Shown in pieces: positions 32,225 through 42,891 of a stretch of DNA of 64,000 nucleotides. Made by a program: the position numbers and the translations under genes. A model generated the notes under the pieces. The model worked only from the letters and a program-made list of their open reading frames with translations. It did no database searches and was not told the DNA's origin. Numbering within the stretch: position 1 is the first letter of the stretch; each line of letters opens with the position of its first letter. Origin of the DNA: Odontocerum albicorne (taxonomy: Eukaryota > Arthropoda > Insecta > Trichoptera > Odontoceridae); assembly GCA_949825065.1 (NCBI GenBank), contig OX463859.1:10255606-10319605 (forward strand), read 5' to 3'.

Positions 32225-32960
32225 CCATGGTCTAGTAAATAAGACGCCTGCCTTACGACCCGGGTGTTACGAGTTCGATTTCCGTTGGAACCCAAAATTT
32301 TCATAAAAAGTATTCTAGTCTGGATTCCACTTAAGAAATGTTTAACATCTTTCTGGTCGATTGGAATACATTGGCAATAAGTTCACCATGTTGTAGTGTA
32401 AACCAGTGTTCCCTAACCGGTGGTCCGCGGCCCGGTGCCGGGCCACAGAGACTTTCCGCCGGGCCGCAAACAGTATGCCAAATTTCAAGAAATTCGCCAT
32501 GCAAAAATATTAAATATAGCATTTTCATCCATGTCCTCAATAAAATCGAAACAAAGGAATATACTGGACGTGAATGCAGCACTTCGTCTGTCAGAGACAG
32601 AGACAACACTGCAGCCAAGAATATCCAATATATTAGCAAAGATGCAACAGCAGGTTTCGCATTAGTTTGTTGAAAAAACCCCATTGTTTTTGTTAATTGT
32701 ATCAGACAATGTTACAATTAAAATTGTTTAACTGTTATATGTATATTTGTCAATTATATTGTAGTTACATATGTCCATCTGTCACAATATAAGATTTAAA
32801 AAATATTACAATAAATAAAAAAAACATTTTTATTTCAGTATTAGTGGTCCGCGAAAAAATTTTACTTTTTTTTTACCGGTCCACAGGTCTAAAAAGGTTG
32901 GGGAACACTGGTGTAAACAATGAAAGTGTAATACAAAACAATATCTTCTTATTGTACGTC
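32225..32960 (+). mobile_element. SINE-1 copy split by a hAT element
   Basis: The head (catggtctagtaaataagac, box B gagttcgatttcc), middle (ctagtctggattcc) and partial hairpin occupy 32225-32403. The terminal aatgaaagtgtaatacaa segment resumes at 32919. The hAT element with its 8-bp duplication sits exactly between, so the SINE was intact when hit. Confidence 0.85.
32404..32910. mobile_element. hAT-type non-autonomous element
   Basis: Ends cagtgttccctaacc (32404) and ggttggggaacactg (to 32910) are inverted repeats with one mismatch. A perfect 8-bp target duplication gtgtaaac lies at 32396-32403 and 32911-32918. The left end is GC-rich (gtccgcggcccggtgccggg). The open frames at 32331-32684 and 32338-32673 have no transposase motif. 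Length 507 bp. Confidence 0.93.
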
Positions 32961-33232
32961 ACACCTTTTCAAGAATACTTTCATTAAACACTATTAAGGG
33001 CATTAGTCAGTTTAGAGTACTCTTGACGATGAATTTAATATACCTTGAAACTATTTAGGTTAAATATATATTTTAATGTGGATTAAGCAATGTTTCAATT
33101 TTTAATTATATTTAAACAAATATGAATATTTACAGTGTAAACGCTAAAACATTAGAAATATTAACTTTTAGGTCACTTAAAAATATTAACTAAGACTTAA
33201 AAAGCATAGATTGTTTCATCATGCTAATATTT

Positions 33233-33700
33233 ATTTATTTGACATTTCACTGTAAAAACTATCTAGCGAGCTTGTTGTCAGGCAGCATTCTCTTCCAATC
33301 AACCAGACAAAAATAAATAAAGGAAGTTACATGGTCGCAAAAAATATTCAAACGATTATTTATTTTTATTAACACTTACTGTGCTAAAAAAAATCCCTCA
33401 GCCACGGTGCTGGACGTTAAGAGTACAGTGAAAAATGTATGTTTTAAATTAAAATTATGCAAAATCTGCTAGGTTATTTTGTGTAATTAGCTATAAAAAT
33501 AATTTTACTATGTATTAAAACGTCAAAAAATCAAATTAAATATAAGTCCTGGCTATTCGCTATCCATCACAGGCAAGGCAAGTGTTAAATTTATGAACAT
33601 GTCATAAACAAAATATCATCAATGAAAGGAAAAGGACGAGATGGTGGAGATAAAAATCTGGAATTAAATGCATTACCTTCTTAACTAAGAAAATATTAAC
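33233..33700 (-). mobile_element. LINE-A 3' end interrupted by a MITE
   Basis: The minus strand ends at 33233 with tttatttatttgacatttca (tail complement). A hairpin equivalent (ttgtcaggcagcattctc) lies at 33273, ggtcgcaaaaaatattcaaa at 33332, and atatcatcaatgaaagg-type 3' UTR at 33615-33690. The MITE 33373-33584 lies between. Confidence 0.7.
33373..33584. mobile_element. piggyBac-like MITE with TTAA duplication
   Basis: TTAA occurs at 33369-33372 and 33585-33588. Ends cacttactgtgc and complement gcaaggcaagtg form a 12-bp imperfect inverted repeat (9 of 12). The interior is non-coding. TTAA duplication is diagnostic of piggyBac-type transposition; the short repeat keeps confidence moderate. 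Confidence 0.65.
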
Positions 33701-33704
33701 CGAA

Positions 33705-34130
33705 TAGCAGAATTCATCAACTTTCTTTAATCTTTCATTGTATTTCCATATATCGCATTTATTTTTTCCTTTCGCACATTTCTTTAAATATGACTTTGGG
33801 ATTCGTCACATTGATTCTCAGATCTTTCAGAAATGTATATGTTTAAATTGATTTCTTTTTAAATTTATATCGAAAATAATATGATAACTGAACTCAATAA
33901 TATATATTCATTAGTTATTCTAAGAATGAAATATTTTCTTACCTAAGAAATATAACTAAAATAACGATTTTCCTCAAGCCGCGGAAAATATAAACAAGCT
34001 ATGTTCAACACATAATAATTAATAAGTAGAAGCGTTTCTTACCTTAAGGTAGTTACTGCATTATTTTAAAGCCTTAAAGTGAAATCGGATCGCAGTATTT
34101 TAGTGATCCATTAATCATTGAATCTAATAG
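33705..34130. other. Non-coding stretch, nothing recognised
   Basis: AT-rich DNA without recognised features. Confidence 0.35.
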
Positions 34131-34134
34131 CGTA

Positions 34135-34521
34135 ATACATCGATCAATAAGTCCCGGGACTAACTACTAAAACCACATTTGTTGGCCAAAATTTTTCTTT
34201 ATTCATCAGCATAGTCTCCTTCACAAGTGATACATTCTTTCCAACGCTTTCCTAACTTTTCTATGCCACCGGTGTAGAACGGTATTTTTTCGCATTAAAA
34301 ATCAATGTTTTATCAACACACGAAATTCGTTTTTTTTTCCATTGTTTTGAAAATAGCAAAAGTAGCGTCATTAAAACCACTGTAACTCAATGACACAATG
34401 TCTGAATGTCATGAAAGTTTGACACGTAACTTGTAAAGGCTGGTACTAACTGAGAATGGTATGGATTTGTTATTAGATGTGCCATCTGTTAGTTAGTACC
34501 CGGACTTATTGATCGATGTGT
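34135..34521 (-). mobile_element. Mariner deletion derivative
   Basis: Inverted repeats (acatcgatcaataagtcc from 34138 and its complement to 34519) are flanked by TA at 34133-34134 and 34522-34523. On the minus strand the interior reads MEKKTNF ... then directly GIEKLGKRWKECITCEGDYA and a stop. A mariner N-terminus is thus joined to its extreme C-terminus. The 387-bp length means about 900 bp were deleted. A third mariner family by inverted repeat. Confidence 0.85.
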
Positions 34522-34529
34522 TAATTATT

Positions 34530-35980
34530 AAATCTATAATATGTTTAGCTGAAAATTTTCACCAATAACTCGAAACTGATGCAACAAACCACTGCTTCAA
34601 AATGATAGGGAGAAAATAAGACGAAACAAATTTAATAAAAATTATTTATTTAAAATTTGTTTTGTTGCTATACTATATATATAATATTATATTTTGATCA
34701 ATGTTGTGTTTCATTACAATTTTTTGTCACAATTTTACTACATTTTGATCTCTTTTGAAAAATTTTGGCTTGTGTTGCATTGACCATTCGGCTGGAATTA
34801 AATCATGAATACTTGGAAAAGATAACTGGAAATTTTGACATGTGGATGATACCAATTTGGCTCAGGTACCTACATCGTTTCAATCTTAAATCTTATGTCA
34901 ATCGTACACATTTAATTCAGCACACATTCACGTATATGTTCACATATATTGAGATATTTTATTTAAGCCAAAAAAATATATGAAGAATTTTTTGCATATA
35001 TACGTATGTTATGTTTTCTTCAAAATTTGAGAATCACATACCCAGATATAAAAGTAAAAATCTTACCGGTATTTAAAAAAAAACTTCGTTCTTATTAATA
35101 ATGTATAGTCTACAGAGTGAGCGAATGAATTCTTGTTTGTTCGCTCAATAAAAACAGTGCATGTGACGGAATGTCTTTTTAAATTCCATACAAATCATGT
35201 TCATTATCATTACACTCATAGTAATAAGTAAATCATTTTGGTCTTCAATATGACGCTACGTTTGTTTGGCTTTGAGCTGTTTTATATTGTCGTCGTGTTG
35301 CTACATCTCAGCTCGTTGTGAATGAAGCAATCATCTCTTCATATTACTCGTAACATCTGCAGATTTTTTGAAGCCATCTTATCATTTTGATCACTAATGA
35401 TAAGTCAAAAATACTTTATATTAAAAAAATTGTCATGTAGAAAACAACAAAAACTTACATTTTAAGATATTTTAAAATAATTCGTTTCCGAAATGAAACT
35501 GGAAGTCTGGATTAATGTAGGATTTGCGTGACATAAAACTTAGAACAAAGTGTATATCTTATTGACAAAAAAATTGATATAAACTTTTAACAACCAAATT
35601 AATTTATTTAAATAGAAACAGTATAAAGTTAGTGAGAGTGATGTGTGAATCTAATAATATAGTGTTTATACCTATAATTAATGTTAGAAGAAAAGCATTC
35701 CCACTCATTACTATATAAACTGCTTTCTCGTTTTTATATTTTGATTTTTCGATCAACAGTAAAGTCCATATCTTTTCAATAAATACAACATTTATTATTA
35801 TTTTATGTCTTATAATCATACCAAGAAGAGACACCTTTCAAATAATATTTGAATTGTGAAAATATTCGTTGACGTTAATTAAATACTAAATGTAAAACCT
35901 TAACTATGAAAATGTACGGACGTAATTAAAACCGATTTTTTATTATTTCAATGATCAATGTCAAACATCCCCTTGATACG
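34530..35980. other. AT-rich non-coding stretch, nothing recognised
   Basis: About 1.4 kb with only short chance open frames. No repeat recognised by eye. Confidence 0.4.
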
Positions 35981-35984
35981 CACA

Positions 35985-36620
35985 TTCATAGCATCACGTC
36001 GTTTCACTATCGAGGTAGGCAGAGCGCTAAACTTTCCTACCACGGCATATATCTTTCACTTTTCCACATTTTCATTTAATCCTTTCAATATTTATTTCAT
36101 TTATTTGACTTATCTTTATTTTTTTGGTCTTCTCTCACGGTATACGACCGAACTAAATATTTTTTTTTTGGCATTTCATATTTTTTGTTGTCTGTTTAAC
36201 ATTTCTAAAAATCTACTGGTATTCTTTTTTATTTATATACATATATACATATAACACACATGCCATCACGCCGTTTCCATGTCGGGTAGATAGAGAGAAT
36301 AGAGCACAAGACTTTCGCCTCATACACATCCATACAACTACCTTTTCATACAATTCTTACGATTTCTCTAACAAATTATATTTCATTCTTTCTAAATGTC
36401 AATCACTTTATCCAACGATGCTTTTCTAGATTTTTCTATTTTACTCAAATTTGCACTGCATATTTTTTTGTTGGTTTTACTTCAATCATTTTTCATATCC
36501 GAACCATCTCCGTCTTTAATATTCTTTTTCATTATGTTTCTTACAACAGTCACTAGTTCTAATTTTTCCTTAATATTAAATATGATGGTAGATTTTGATC
36601 ATCATACCTGATTTTTAATA
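35985..36620 (-). mobile_element. RTE-like remnants
   Basis: Two minus-strand 3' end blocks: gaggtaggcagagcgc at 36013 and gggtagatagagagaatag at 36284. Each is followed (to the right) by complements of the basic C-terminal region, e.g. catacaattcttacgatttc at 36349. Probably two overlapping truncated copies. Confidence 0.5.
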
Positions 36621-36624
36621 TTGT

Positions 36625-36910
36625 TATATGTTAAATGTTTCTTAATATAAATTATTGGATTATGGATTAAACCTACTTTGTCAAAGTCTTGCATAATTAA
36701 GTAATTTCTTTTATCTAAAAAATTGTAGGTTTAAAGCAATGTTACATAAATGGCATATACTAATACTGTACGGTTTACCTTTTTATTAATATAATATAAA
36801 TTGTATATTTTGCAACACGGATAGTAAAAAATAGTAAAATATAAAATAAAAAATTTTACTAACATTTTCTAAAAACAAATGATAAGGTATGCTATTTAGG
36901 GATTTTTTAC
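36625..36910. other. Non-coding stretch, nothing recognised
   Basis: AT-rich DNA only. Confidence 0.3.
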
Positions 36911-36914
36911 AACC

Positions 36915-37185
36915 TACTAACAATATCGTCGTTACTGGATCTCATAGTCGAGGACCCCCTCACTATTCCAGCATCAATTTAGTTGGTGGAAAGTGAAGCT
37001 GTACCTACTGTGGAGTTTTTGTTTCTTACTTTTCTCATTTTTAAGTGAGTGAGCCATTGTACACTTGCAAACTCATCGACTACGCCGCTGTACTGGATCC
37101 GATGGCATAACGAAGTGAGACACATCGCCATCTCTTTTTTTTTTTAAAGAATATATATGACCGAAGTCATAGGTATCTCTATACT
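36915..37185 (-). mobile_element. SINE-2 copy, truncated
   Basis: Complement of the SINE-2 body: tcatagtcgaggaccccctc at 36940, gaagctgtacctactgtgga, aagtgagtgagccattg, gtactggatccgatggca and tgaccgaagtcatagg at 37159. Confidence 0.75.
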
Positions 37186-37284
37186 AGGTGGAATTTTAAA
37201 CTACTAATATGAGCTCAATATACTCGTAATATTGTAGATTTAATATACTCATGACCGAGTAAAAAAATTAATTGATTAAATTCC

Positions 37285-37490
37285 GATATCCATGGCCTAA
37301 GACGCCTGGATCAAACCCCGGTGGTTGCTGGTTTCGATATCTATATTTATCTAGATTTTTTTTCAAATGGTTCCAGTCTGGTTTTCACTTAAGGCTTGTT
37401 TAACATTTTTCTAGTTGGCTGGAATATATTGTTTTATACCAATGAACGTGCCAGGTTACACTGCATTCAATACAATGTAATACCAAAAGC
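37285..37490 (+). mobile_element. SINE-1 copy
   Basis: Head ccatggcctaagacgcctgg with an altered box B (ggtttcgatatct), ttccagtctggttttcactt, a ctagttggctggaatatatt tail, a degraded hairpin (attgttttataccaat), gccaggttacactg and caatacaatgtaatac. Confidence 0.7.
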
Positions 37491-37684
37491 AATTTATAAG
37501 AACTTTTACCGTCATTAGTCAAATAAAAAAGATTTCGATAGAAAACCCGCAGGGAATCGAACATGGAACATAATTTTTACATCTATTCTTCCATACTCTT
37601 GTGGTAGATCGCTTACCTTGCACAATAAAGTCCACAATATTTCATTTCTTTAAAATCTCAATATGTAATATTTTTACTAATGAC

Positions 37685-38077
37685 AATCTGTGGCTAGTCC
37701 CGAGGTGCGCTGGTGCGCTGAGCACCAACGCACCTCGAGACGCTGAGAGAATATGAAATGTTTACTGTATGTCTCTGTCTGCCCTAAATGAATTTTCGTT
37801 TCCGTCCGGTGCGAATTTATTGGAGATCGCTCCGGTAGTATTGGCAAACTTGGTCGGTCAATTTGAAAGGAATATTTTTTTCAAATTTTACTTTAATTTT
37901 TTTTAAATTTTCACCTTAATAAAGATACTCGTCCTATTTGTCAGTATTCTTATACATATTTAATCTATACAAATATTTAACATTTTTGGAAGTCATGTTT
38001 GCGAATATATAATTTAATTATTGCGAATTATTTCTCCGGTTCAGCGCACCAACGTACCTCCAGACCAACCGCCGCTG
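37685..38077. mobile_element. hAT-like MITE
   Basis: Terminal repeats of about 40 bp are imperfect: gaggtgcgctggtgcgctga at 37704 and complement tcagcgcaccaacgtacctc to 38060. A 7-8 bp target duplication ctaatgac lies at 37677-37684 and 38078-38085 (7 bp if the element starts at C37684). The interior is AT-rich and non-coding. Duplication length points to hAT. Confidence 0.75.
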
Positions 38078-38079
38078 CT

Positions 38080-39265
38080 AATGACCTAAGGTAAAGAGTG
38101 AAATAAACAGGAATGCATCGTATTAGAATACGTATGAGTGTAAAGGAAGCTTAAGAAAGTAAGTTCTATTGATAGGAAACATTGGCGTTCTGTCGTCTCC
38201 GCTTAACCTGACAGAGAAATTGCGTGATGGTAGGTATGTTTTAAATGAAAAAAATACAAATATTCGTATAGATGCAAAAAGGATCAAATACGCAAAGAAT
38301 TTTTTTTGTTTATTTGAAATACATAACCTTCGTGGCCCAGTTGGTAAGACTCCTATCTTCCAACCGGGGTTAGCGGTTTCGATTCCCGTTGATACCCATA
38401 AAGATTTTTAGTCTGTTTTTCACAAAGGTTTGTTTTAAACGCCATCTTTCTGTCACTACATTCAACTAATTATACTTTTCGTACAAGAAAATATTTACTT
38501 AATTGTAAAATACTCGTATTTAAAAAAGATGTAAAATATTTATTTATTTAATTTAATTTTACCACTAAGAGTCTAATCACGACTTAGCGCGTCTGCTCTC
38601 TAAACAGCACTTTATAAATTGTCATTTTATTACTAACACCTTTAGGTGTTTGGAAGAAATTGTCAAATAGCAATAAACCCGCCAGGTTGCGCTGTAGGTA
38701 TACGACAAACATGTAATACAATCATATAAATTACCATTAATTACTCAACCCTTAATGCGGGCACATATTAAGAAGGTAAAGATGTGTTTTTCACAGTTAA
38801 ATTTTGACTTAAAAATATTTAATTTTATACAAATACACACAACTTGTCATTTATCTCGATATATTATTCGTAACACCTAAATAGAAGAGGGCATGAAAAA
38901 AATATTTTCATTTTTAAATATACATACCTAGATATCATCCACTTAATTGTTATTCCAACAAAAATACACTTTTCAACAATCCCGCCGGCACTCGAATCCA
39001 GGTGTTCAACATACAATATTCAATTATCACAAGCATTCCCTTACTAAAGGTAGTTATTGCATTATCAATATGAGCTAGGATACGAGTCGAGGGGAAAAGA
39101 AACATATTTAGAACGGGTTCTATTTCAGTCTTATGTTAACTAAACTGTGGATATATAATTGGACATATTTAAGCATAAAAGATCCAAACTAAGTTCTACC
39201 TTTTTTTAACTGTATTCTTGTACGACACTTTCTTTATATACAGTATACCCTAGTGGTATAAGGGC
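38080..39265 (+). mobile_element. Region of SINE-1 fragments
   Basis: A SINE-1 head and middle lie at 38325-38460 (tcgtggcccagttggtaaga, box B-like ggtttcgattccc, tttagtctgtttttca). A SINE-1 tail is at 38640-38730 (ggtgtttggaagaaattgtc, gcaataaacccgccaggttg). A minus-strand head fragment is at 38980-39010 (cccgccggcactcgaatcca). The remainder is plain AT-rich DNA. Confidence 0.55.
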
Positions 39266-39269
39266 ATGT

Positions 39270-39560
39270 TACAATATCTTCCAGCTAACCAAAAGATGTA
39301 CTAGAGACTTAGCGAAAAACCAGATTGGACTCTACTTATTTTAAAATATGTTTCATTGTATTGTTTACACTTTCGTTGTATACAGTACAACCTGGCTGCT
39401 GGCTTATTGTGGAAATATCTTCCAGCCAACCAGAATGATGTTAAAGAGGCCTTAAGGGAAAATCAGACTGGAAGCCTTTTTTAATAATCTAGGATTCCAA
39501 CGGGAATCGAACCCGCAACCTCCGGGTAGGGAGACAAACATATTGCCAGCTAGATCACAG
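39270..39560 (-). mobile_element. Two SINE-1 copies in a row
   Basis: The first (39270-39345) keeps the tail and middle (aatatcttccagctaaccaa, ccagattgg). The second (39355-39560) is nearly complete: cactttcgttgtatacagta, ttattgtggaaatatcttcc, aaatcagactgg and a head with complement box B gggaatcgaacccgc. Confidence 0.7.
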
Positions 39561-39734
39561 AGGTTATTATAACGGAAATCAAATCTGCAAGTTCCGGCCT
39601 AAAATACAGCCGTATCACCAATTAGACCACAGGGGTCGTCAATTATATGTAGGTATTTGTGTATTTTGAGATATTTTAAGAAATACCTATCCACATCTTG
39701 ACTTTGTATGATATTGTAAAGAATTGTGAACGAA

Positions 39735-40247
39735 AAGAAAATTTATAATTTGGATATTACGGAGGAAGAGTTGAAAAACATTTATAATTTGGATATTACG
39801 GAGGAAGAGTTGAAAAACATTCATAATTTGGATATTACGGAGGAAGAGTTGAAAAACATTTATAATTTGGATATTACGGAGGAAGAGTTGAAAAACATTT
39901 ATAATTTGGATATTACGGAGGAAGAGTTGAAAAGCATTTATAATTTGGATATTACGGAGGAAGAGTTGAAAAACATTTATAATTTGGATATTACGGAGGA
40001 AGAGTTGAAAAACATTTATAATTTGGATATTACGGAGGAAGAGTTGAAAAACATTTATAATTTGGATATTACGGAGGAAGAGTTGAAACACATTTATAAT
40101 TTGGATATTACGGAGGAAGAGCTGAAAAACATTTATAATTTGGATATTACGGAGGAAGAGTTGAAAAACATTTATAATTTGGATATTACGTAGGAAGAGT
40201 TGAAAAACATTTATAATTTGGATATTACGGAGGAAGAGTTGAAAAAC
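39735..40247. repeat. 39-bp minisatellite, 13 copies, derived from LINE-A
   Basis: ggatattacggaggaagagt recurs every 39 bases from 39752 to 40220, with almost no variation. The + frame encodes NIYNLDITEEELK repeated, and the minus frame is open too. The unit aligns with LINE-A coding sequence on the minus strand near 8640-8680 (LDVTEE-LDKLQRLQN). After the last unit (40353-40400) the DNA continues into LINE-A (ctacagcgtctt). The array is therefore an expansion inside a LINE-A reverse transcriptase gene. It is not a host protein gene. Confidence 0.93.
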
Positions 40248-40352
40248 ATAATTATAACATATAATTAAGATTAGTTAAGTAATAAATTTGTATATAGGTA
40301 TAGCCTTGACAAATGTTTGTATAATAATTTACTTGTTTAATAATAAAAAAAA
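40248..40352 (+). mobile_element. Short retroelement insertion inside the 39-bp array
   Basis: 105 bp ending in aataataaaaaaaa nearly matches (in reverse) 60245-60345, the 3' end of another retroelement. It is flanked by identical 28-bp sequences (40220-40247 and 40353-40380), which fit a target-site duplication although the array context makes this ambiguous. Strongly 5'-truncated. Confidence 0.8.
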
Positions 40353-41405
40353 GGATATTACGGAGGAAGAGTTGAAAAACTACAGCGTCTTAAAAATATT
40401 ATAAATTAATCTTTAATATGAGAAACTGCAATCATATTACATCATTGGGTAATTTTAAGAAATATGTGCAAAATTCATATATTGTCACTACTGTATAATA
40501 TCCTTGACTGTCTCGCCCTCCCTTTTATCCGGCTGTAAATATTCATCACTTTGCCGATAATGGACTTGCGCTATGCTCAAGCAGCTTTCCTAGTTCACCA
40601 TTCTTCTTTTTTACGTTGTCCTTTAATATCCGTGCTGTGAGACTCTGGAAACAGTTACCAGCTCCGTTATTGGGATGTTTTAAAAACGATTGAAAAACTC
40701 TAATTTACAAGTTAGTAATGTAAAGTGTTTCATTCCCGATTAGCTTTTCTCTCCGTTACTTCTTTCTTTGATTGATCATGGATCTCACTTATTAGCTTTT
40801 CTCTCCATTACTTCTTTCTTTGATTGATCATGGATCTCACTTATTAGCTTTTCTCTCCATTACTTCTTTCTTTGATTGATCATGGATCTCACTTATTAGC
40901 TTTTCTCTCCATTACTTCTTTCTTTGATTGATCATGGATCTCACTTATTAGCTTTTCTCTCCATTACTTCTTTCTTTGATTGATCATGGATCTCACTTAT
41001 TAGCTTTTCTCTCCATTACTTCTTTCTTTGATTGATCATGGATCTCACTTATTAGCTTTTCTCTCCATTACTTCTTTCTTTGATTGATCATGGATCTCAC
41101 TTATTAGCTTTTCTCTCCATTACTTCTTTCTTTGATTGATCATGGATCTCACTTATTAGCTTTTCTCTCCATTACTTCTTTCTTTGATTGATCATGGATC
41201 TCACTTATTAGCTTTTCTCTCCATTACTTCTTTGATTGATCATGGATCTCACTTATTTTTTGTACACAAATTATAGGTACGCAAATTAATAATCATTTGC
41301 AACCGTGTAACTTCCTTTATATATTTTGTTTGATTGGTTGGAGATTGCTACCTGGTAAAAAAATCTCCCCAGATTGATCCACAATGAAGTGTTAAATACA
41401 TGAGA
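40353..41405 (+). mobile_element. LINE-A copy, C-terminus and 3' end
   Basis: It continues from the array as LQRLKNIINLIFNMRN, then NYR-like and YNIL equivalents near 40490, then tgctgtgagactctggaaac (AVRLWK) and aggatgttttaaaaacgatt-type C-terminal sequence to 40710. The 3' UTR is expanded into a 52-bp array (40741-41255). The end returns with ttgattggttggagattgct at 41331, a degraded hairpin, and caatgaagtgttaaata near 41383. Confidence 0.85.
40741..41255. repeat. 52-bp minisatellite, 10 copies, from LINE-A 3' UTR
   Basis: gattgatcatggatctcact recurs at 40770, 40822 and so on every 52 bases; the last unit (41234) is 4 bases short. Units are nearly identical. The unit aligns with the single-copy LINE-A 3' UTR at 14375-14440 (tttcctctccacc ... 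ttgattgatgatatctcact). Confidence 0.95.
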
Positions 41406-41409
41406 AAAG

Positions 41410-42160
41410 ATTTTGTTTAATAAACCATTTAATTCAGCACACATTTGACTGGTTTATACCAACTTACAGAACGAATATCATGGCTAAACACTCAGTCACG
41501 CGTGGTATAGAGATATTGAACCAACTGAATGACTCTGTGCGTATATTCTCGGCACCGCTAAGCAGTATGAGAAGAATCCTGGCTGATATTCTTCCTAACG
41601 AATAAGCTAACTCTAGAAGCAGACCCTCTTTGTGTAACAGGAGAAATTCGTGCAAAGTGGATAAAAAAAATACGTATATAAAGTTGGTAGAATGCATGTC
41701 TTCCGACCTAAACGTGGCGGGTTTGAGTCCCGTTGGTTCTCAGATTAAAAAAAAGGTATATTCTGATTTTTACTTAAGACAAGTTTAAATACCTACCTTT
41801 ATAAATAAATAATAATAATAAATAAGTGTAGGTTTATTGATAACAACATAGTATGTACATAATACATTTAAATGTATTTTAAGAATACATAAATTGAAGA
41901 GAATACATTAAAGACAGAAGCTATCAAAACATCTGGGCTCATCTAATAACTTTCCCTCGGCCAATATATACCCCACCAATATAGGGCAAGCCCAGCCACG
42001 GGGGCACCAGATGTTTTTCAGCTCACACCCTTGCACATGTAGAATAAGAAAAGAAAAAAAACATTGAAAATAAATAGATAAAAATTATGGTTGGTTGTGA
42101 TAGATTGCTGCATGGTACAATATAAACTCGTCAGGTTGTACTGTTTATAACAATATTTCA
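41410..42160. other. Non-coding stretch with SINE-1 fragments
   Basis: 41690-41800 is a SINE-1 head and middle (tcttccgacctaaacgtggc, gggtttgagtcccgttgg). 42085-42150 is a SINE-1 tail (ggttggttgtgatagattgc, aactcgtcaggttgtactg). The segment 41455-41680 is less AT-rich and reads LNQLNDSVRIFSAPLSSMRR on the + strand; I do not recognise it. Confidence 0.45.
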
Positions 42161-42164
42161 ATAA

Positions 42165-42335
42165 ACAAAACAGTTGAGGGAAAACGAGTAAGAATAATAT
42201 GTCCTGTAAGATGAAGATCAAAAAAAGGAGTTAACAGGATAGTCTGTATTCAACATGATCCAGGATGAACACAGGTGGTGGGTGGTGCACCAAGTTCCAG
42301 ACATAGCTGAGAACCTCGACGCTTATATTTGAATA
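42165..42335 (+). mobile_element. RTE-like (second subfamily) fragment
   Basis: It matches 57990-58140 in order: aacagttgagggaaaacga, gtcctgtaagatg, aacatgatccaggatgaaca (cf. ccccaaaacagggagggatg), ggtggtgcaccaagttcc, agctgagaacctcga. This is the extreme C-terminus of the subfamily also seen at 50590-50860. Confidence 0.6.
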
Positions 42336-42599
42336 TGTGATGAAGAAAAAGATGGCAATATAATAAAAAGGGATACGGTGTCTATACATGCTTAGCAGTA
42401 TTTTAATTAAACCGAAAAACCGACATCATTGATAATTTTTTTTAATCCCGCCGGCAATCGAATTCAGGTAACTCAATTTCGCAGTCAACGATTTTACCAA
42501 CATCAACAAAATAGAATATTTAAATATGATAAATAAATCTAAATTAGGTATAACAATGCATGAAGACACGATAAAAAAAGTGGGATTTAAATTTTTTAA

Positions 42600-42891
42600 T
42601 TCACGCCTCGTTTTGCAGAAGCCGAGTTAAAATCCTCCCATACACGTATCAGCTGTCATACAAACAGTTGCATTCTCTACTGCCGACGTAAAGGTTCAAA
42701 TTCAATTCGCCTCTCCGAAAAGGGAGAACACCACTCCCGAAACCGTGAAAAAACAATCAATTCCATTCCCCGGCTTCCTATTGGTCGGCTGACACCGCCG
42801 GCGTCTGGAAGGCGTGGTCTAAACACACAAAATCCCGCCTCCTCGATCCCTCGGAGCATTACAGAAATGACAACTGGACCGGTTTTCCGAT
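42600..42891 (+). promoter_or_regulatory. Proximal promoter region of the homeobox gene
   Basis: A clear local rise in G+C and CpG (e.g. gacaccgccggcgtctgg near 42790) contrasts with the AT-rich surroundings and precedes the coding exon by 300-600 bp. It contains an inverted CCAAT box (attgg, 42780-42784) about 110 bp upstream of the proposed start site and a ggcgtgg GC-box-like sequence at 42811. It is free of recognised transposon sequence. Assignment as promoter is inference from position and composition. Confidence 0.55.

Noticed and set aside
32331..32684. 117- and 111-codon open frames on both strands in the hAT element
   Set aside because: They span the hAT/SINE boundary, lack any transposase motif and overlap each other; they are composition artefacts of the GC-richer end.
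39726..40193. 155-codon repeat protein NIYNLDITEEELK
   Set aside because: The unit is 13 codons and derives from LINE-A coding sequence, so openness on both strands follows from unit length. No start context or host homologue is visible.
41464..41697. Possible small host gene
   Set aside because: Open frames exist on both strands but neither shows a known domain or splice support. Kept only as an unexplained less AT-rich segment.
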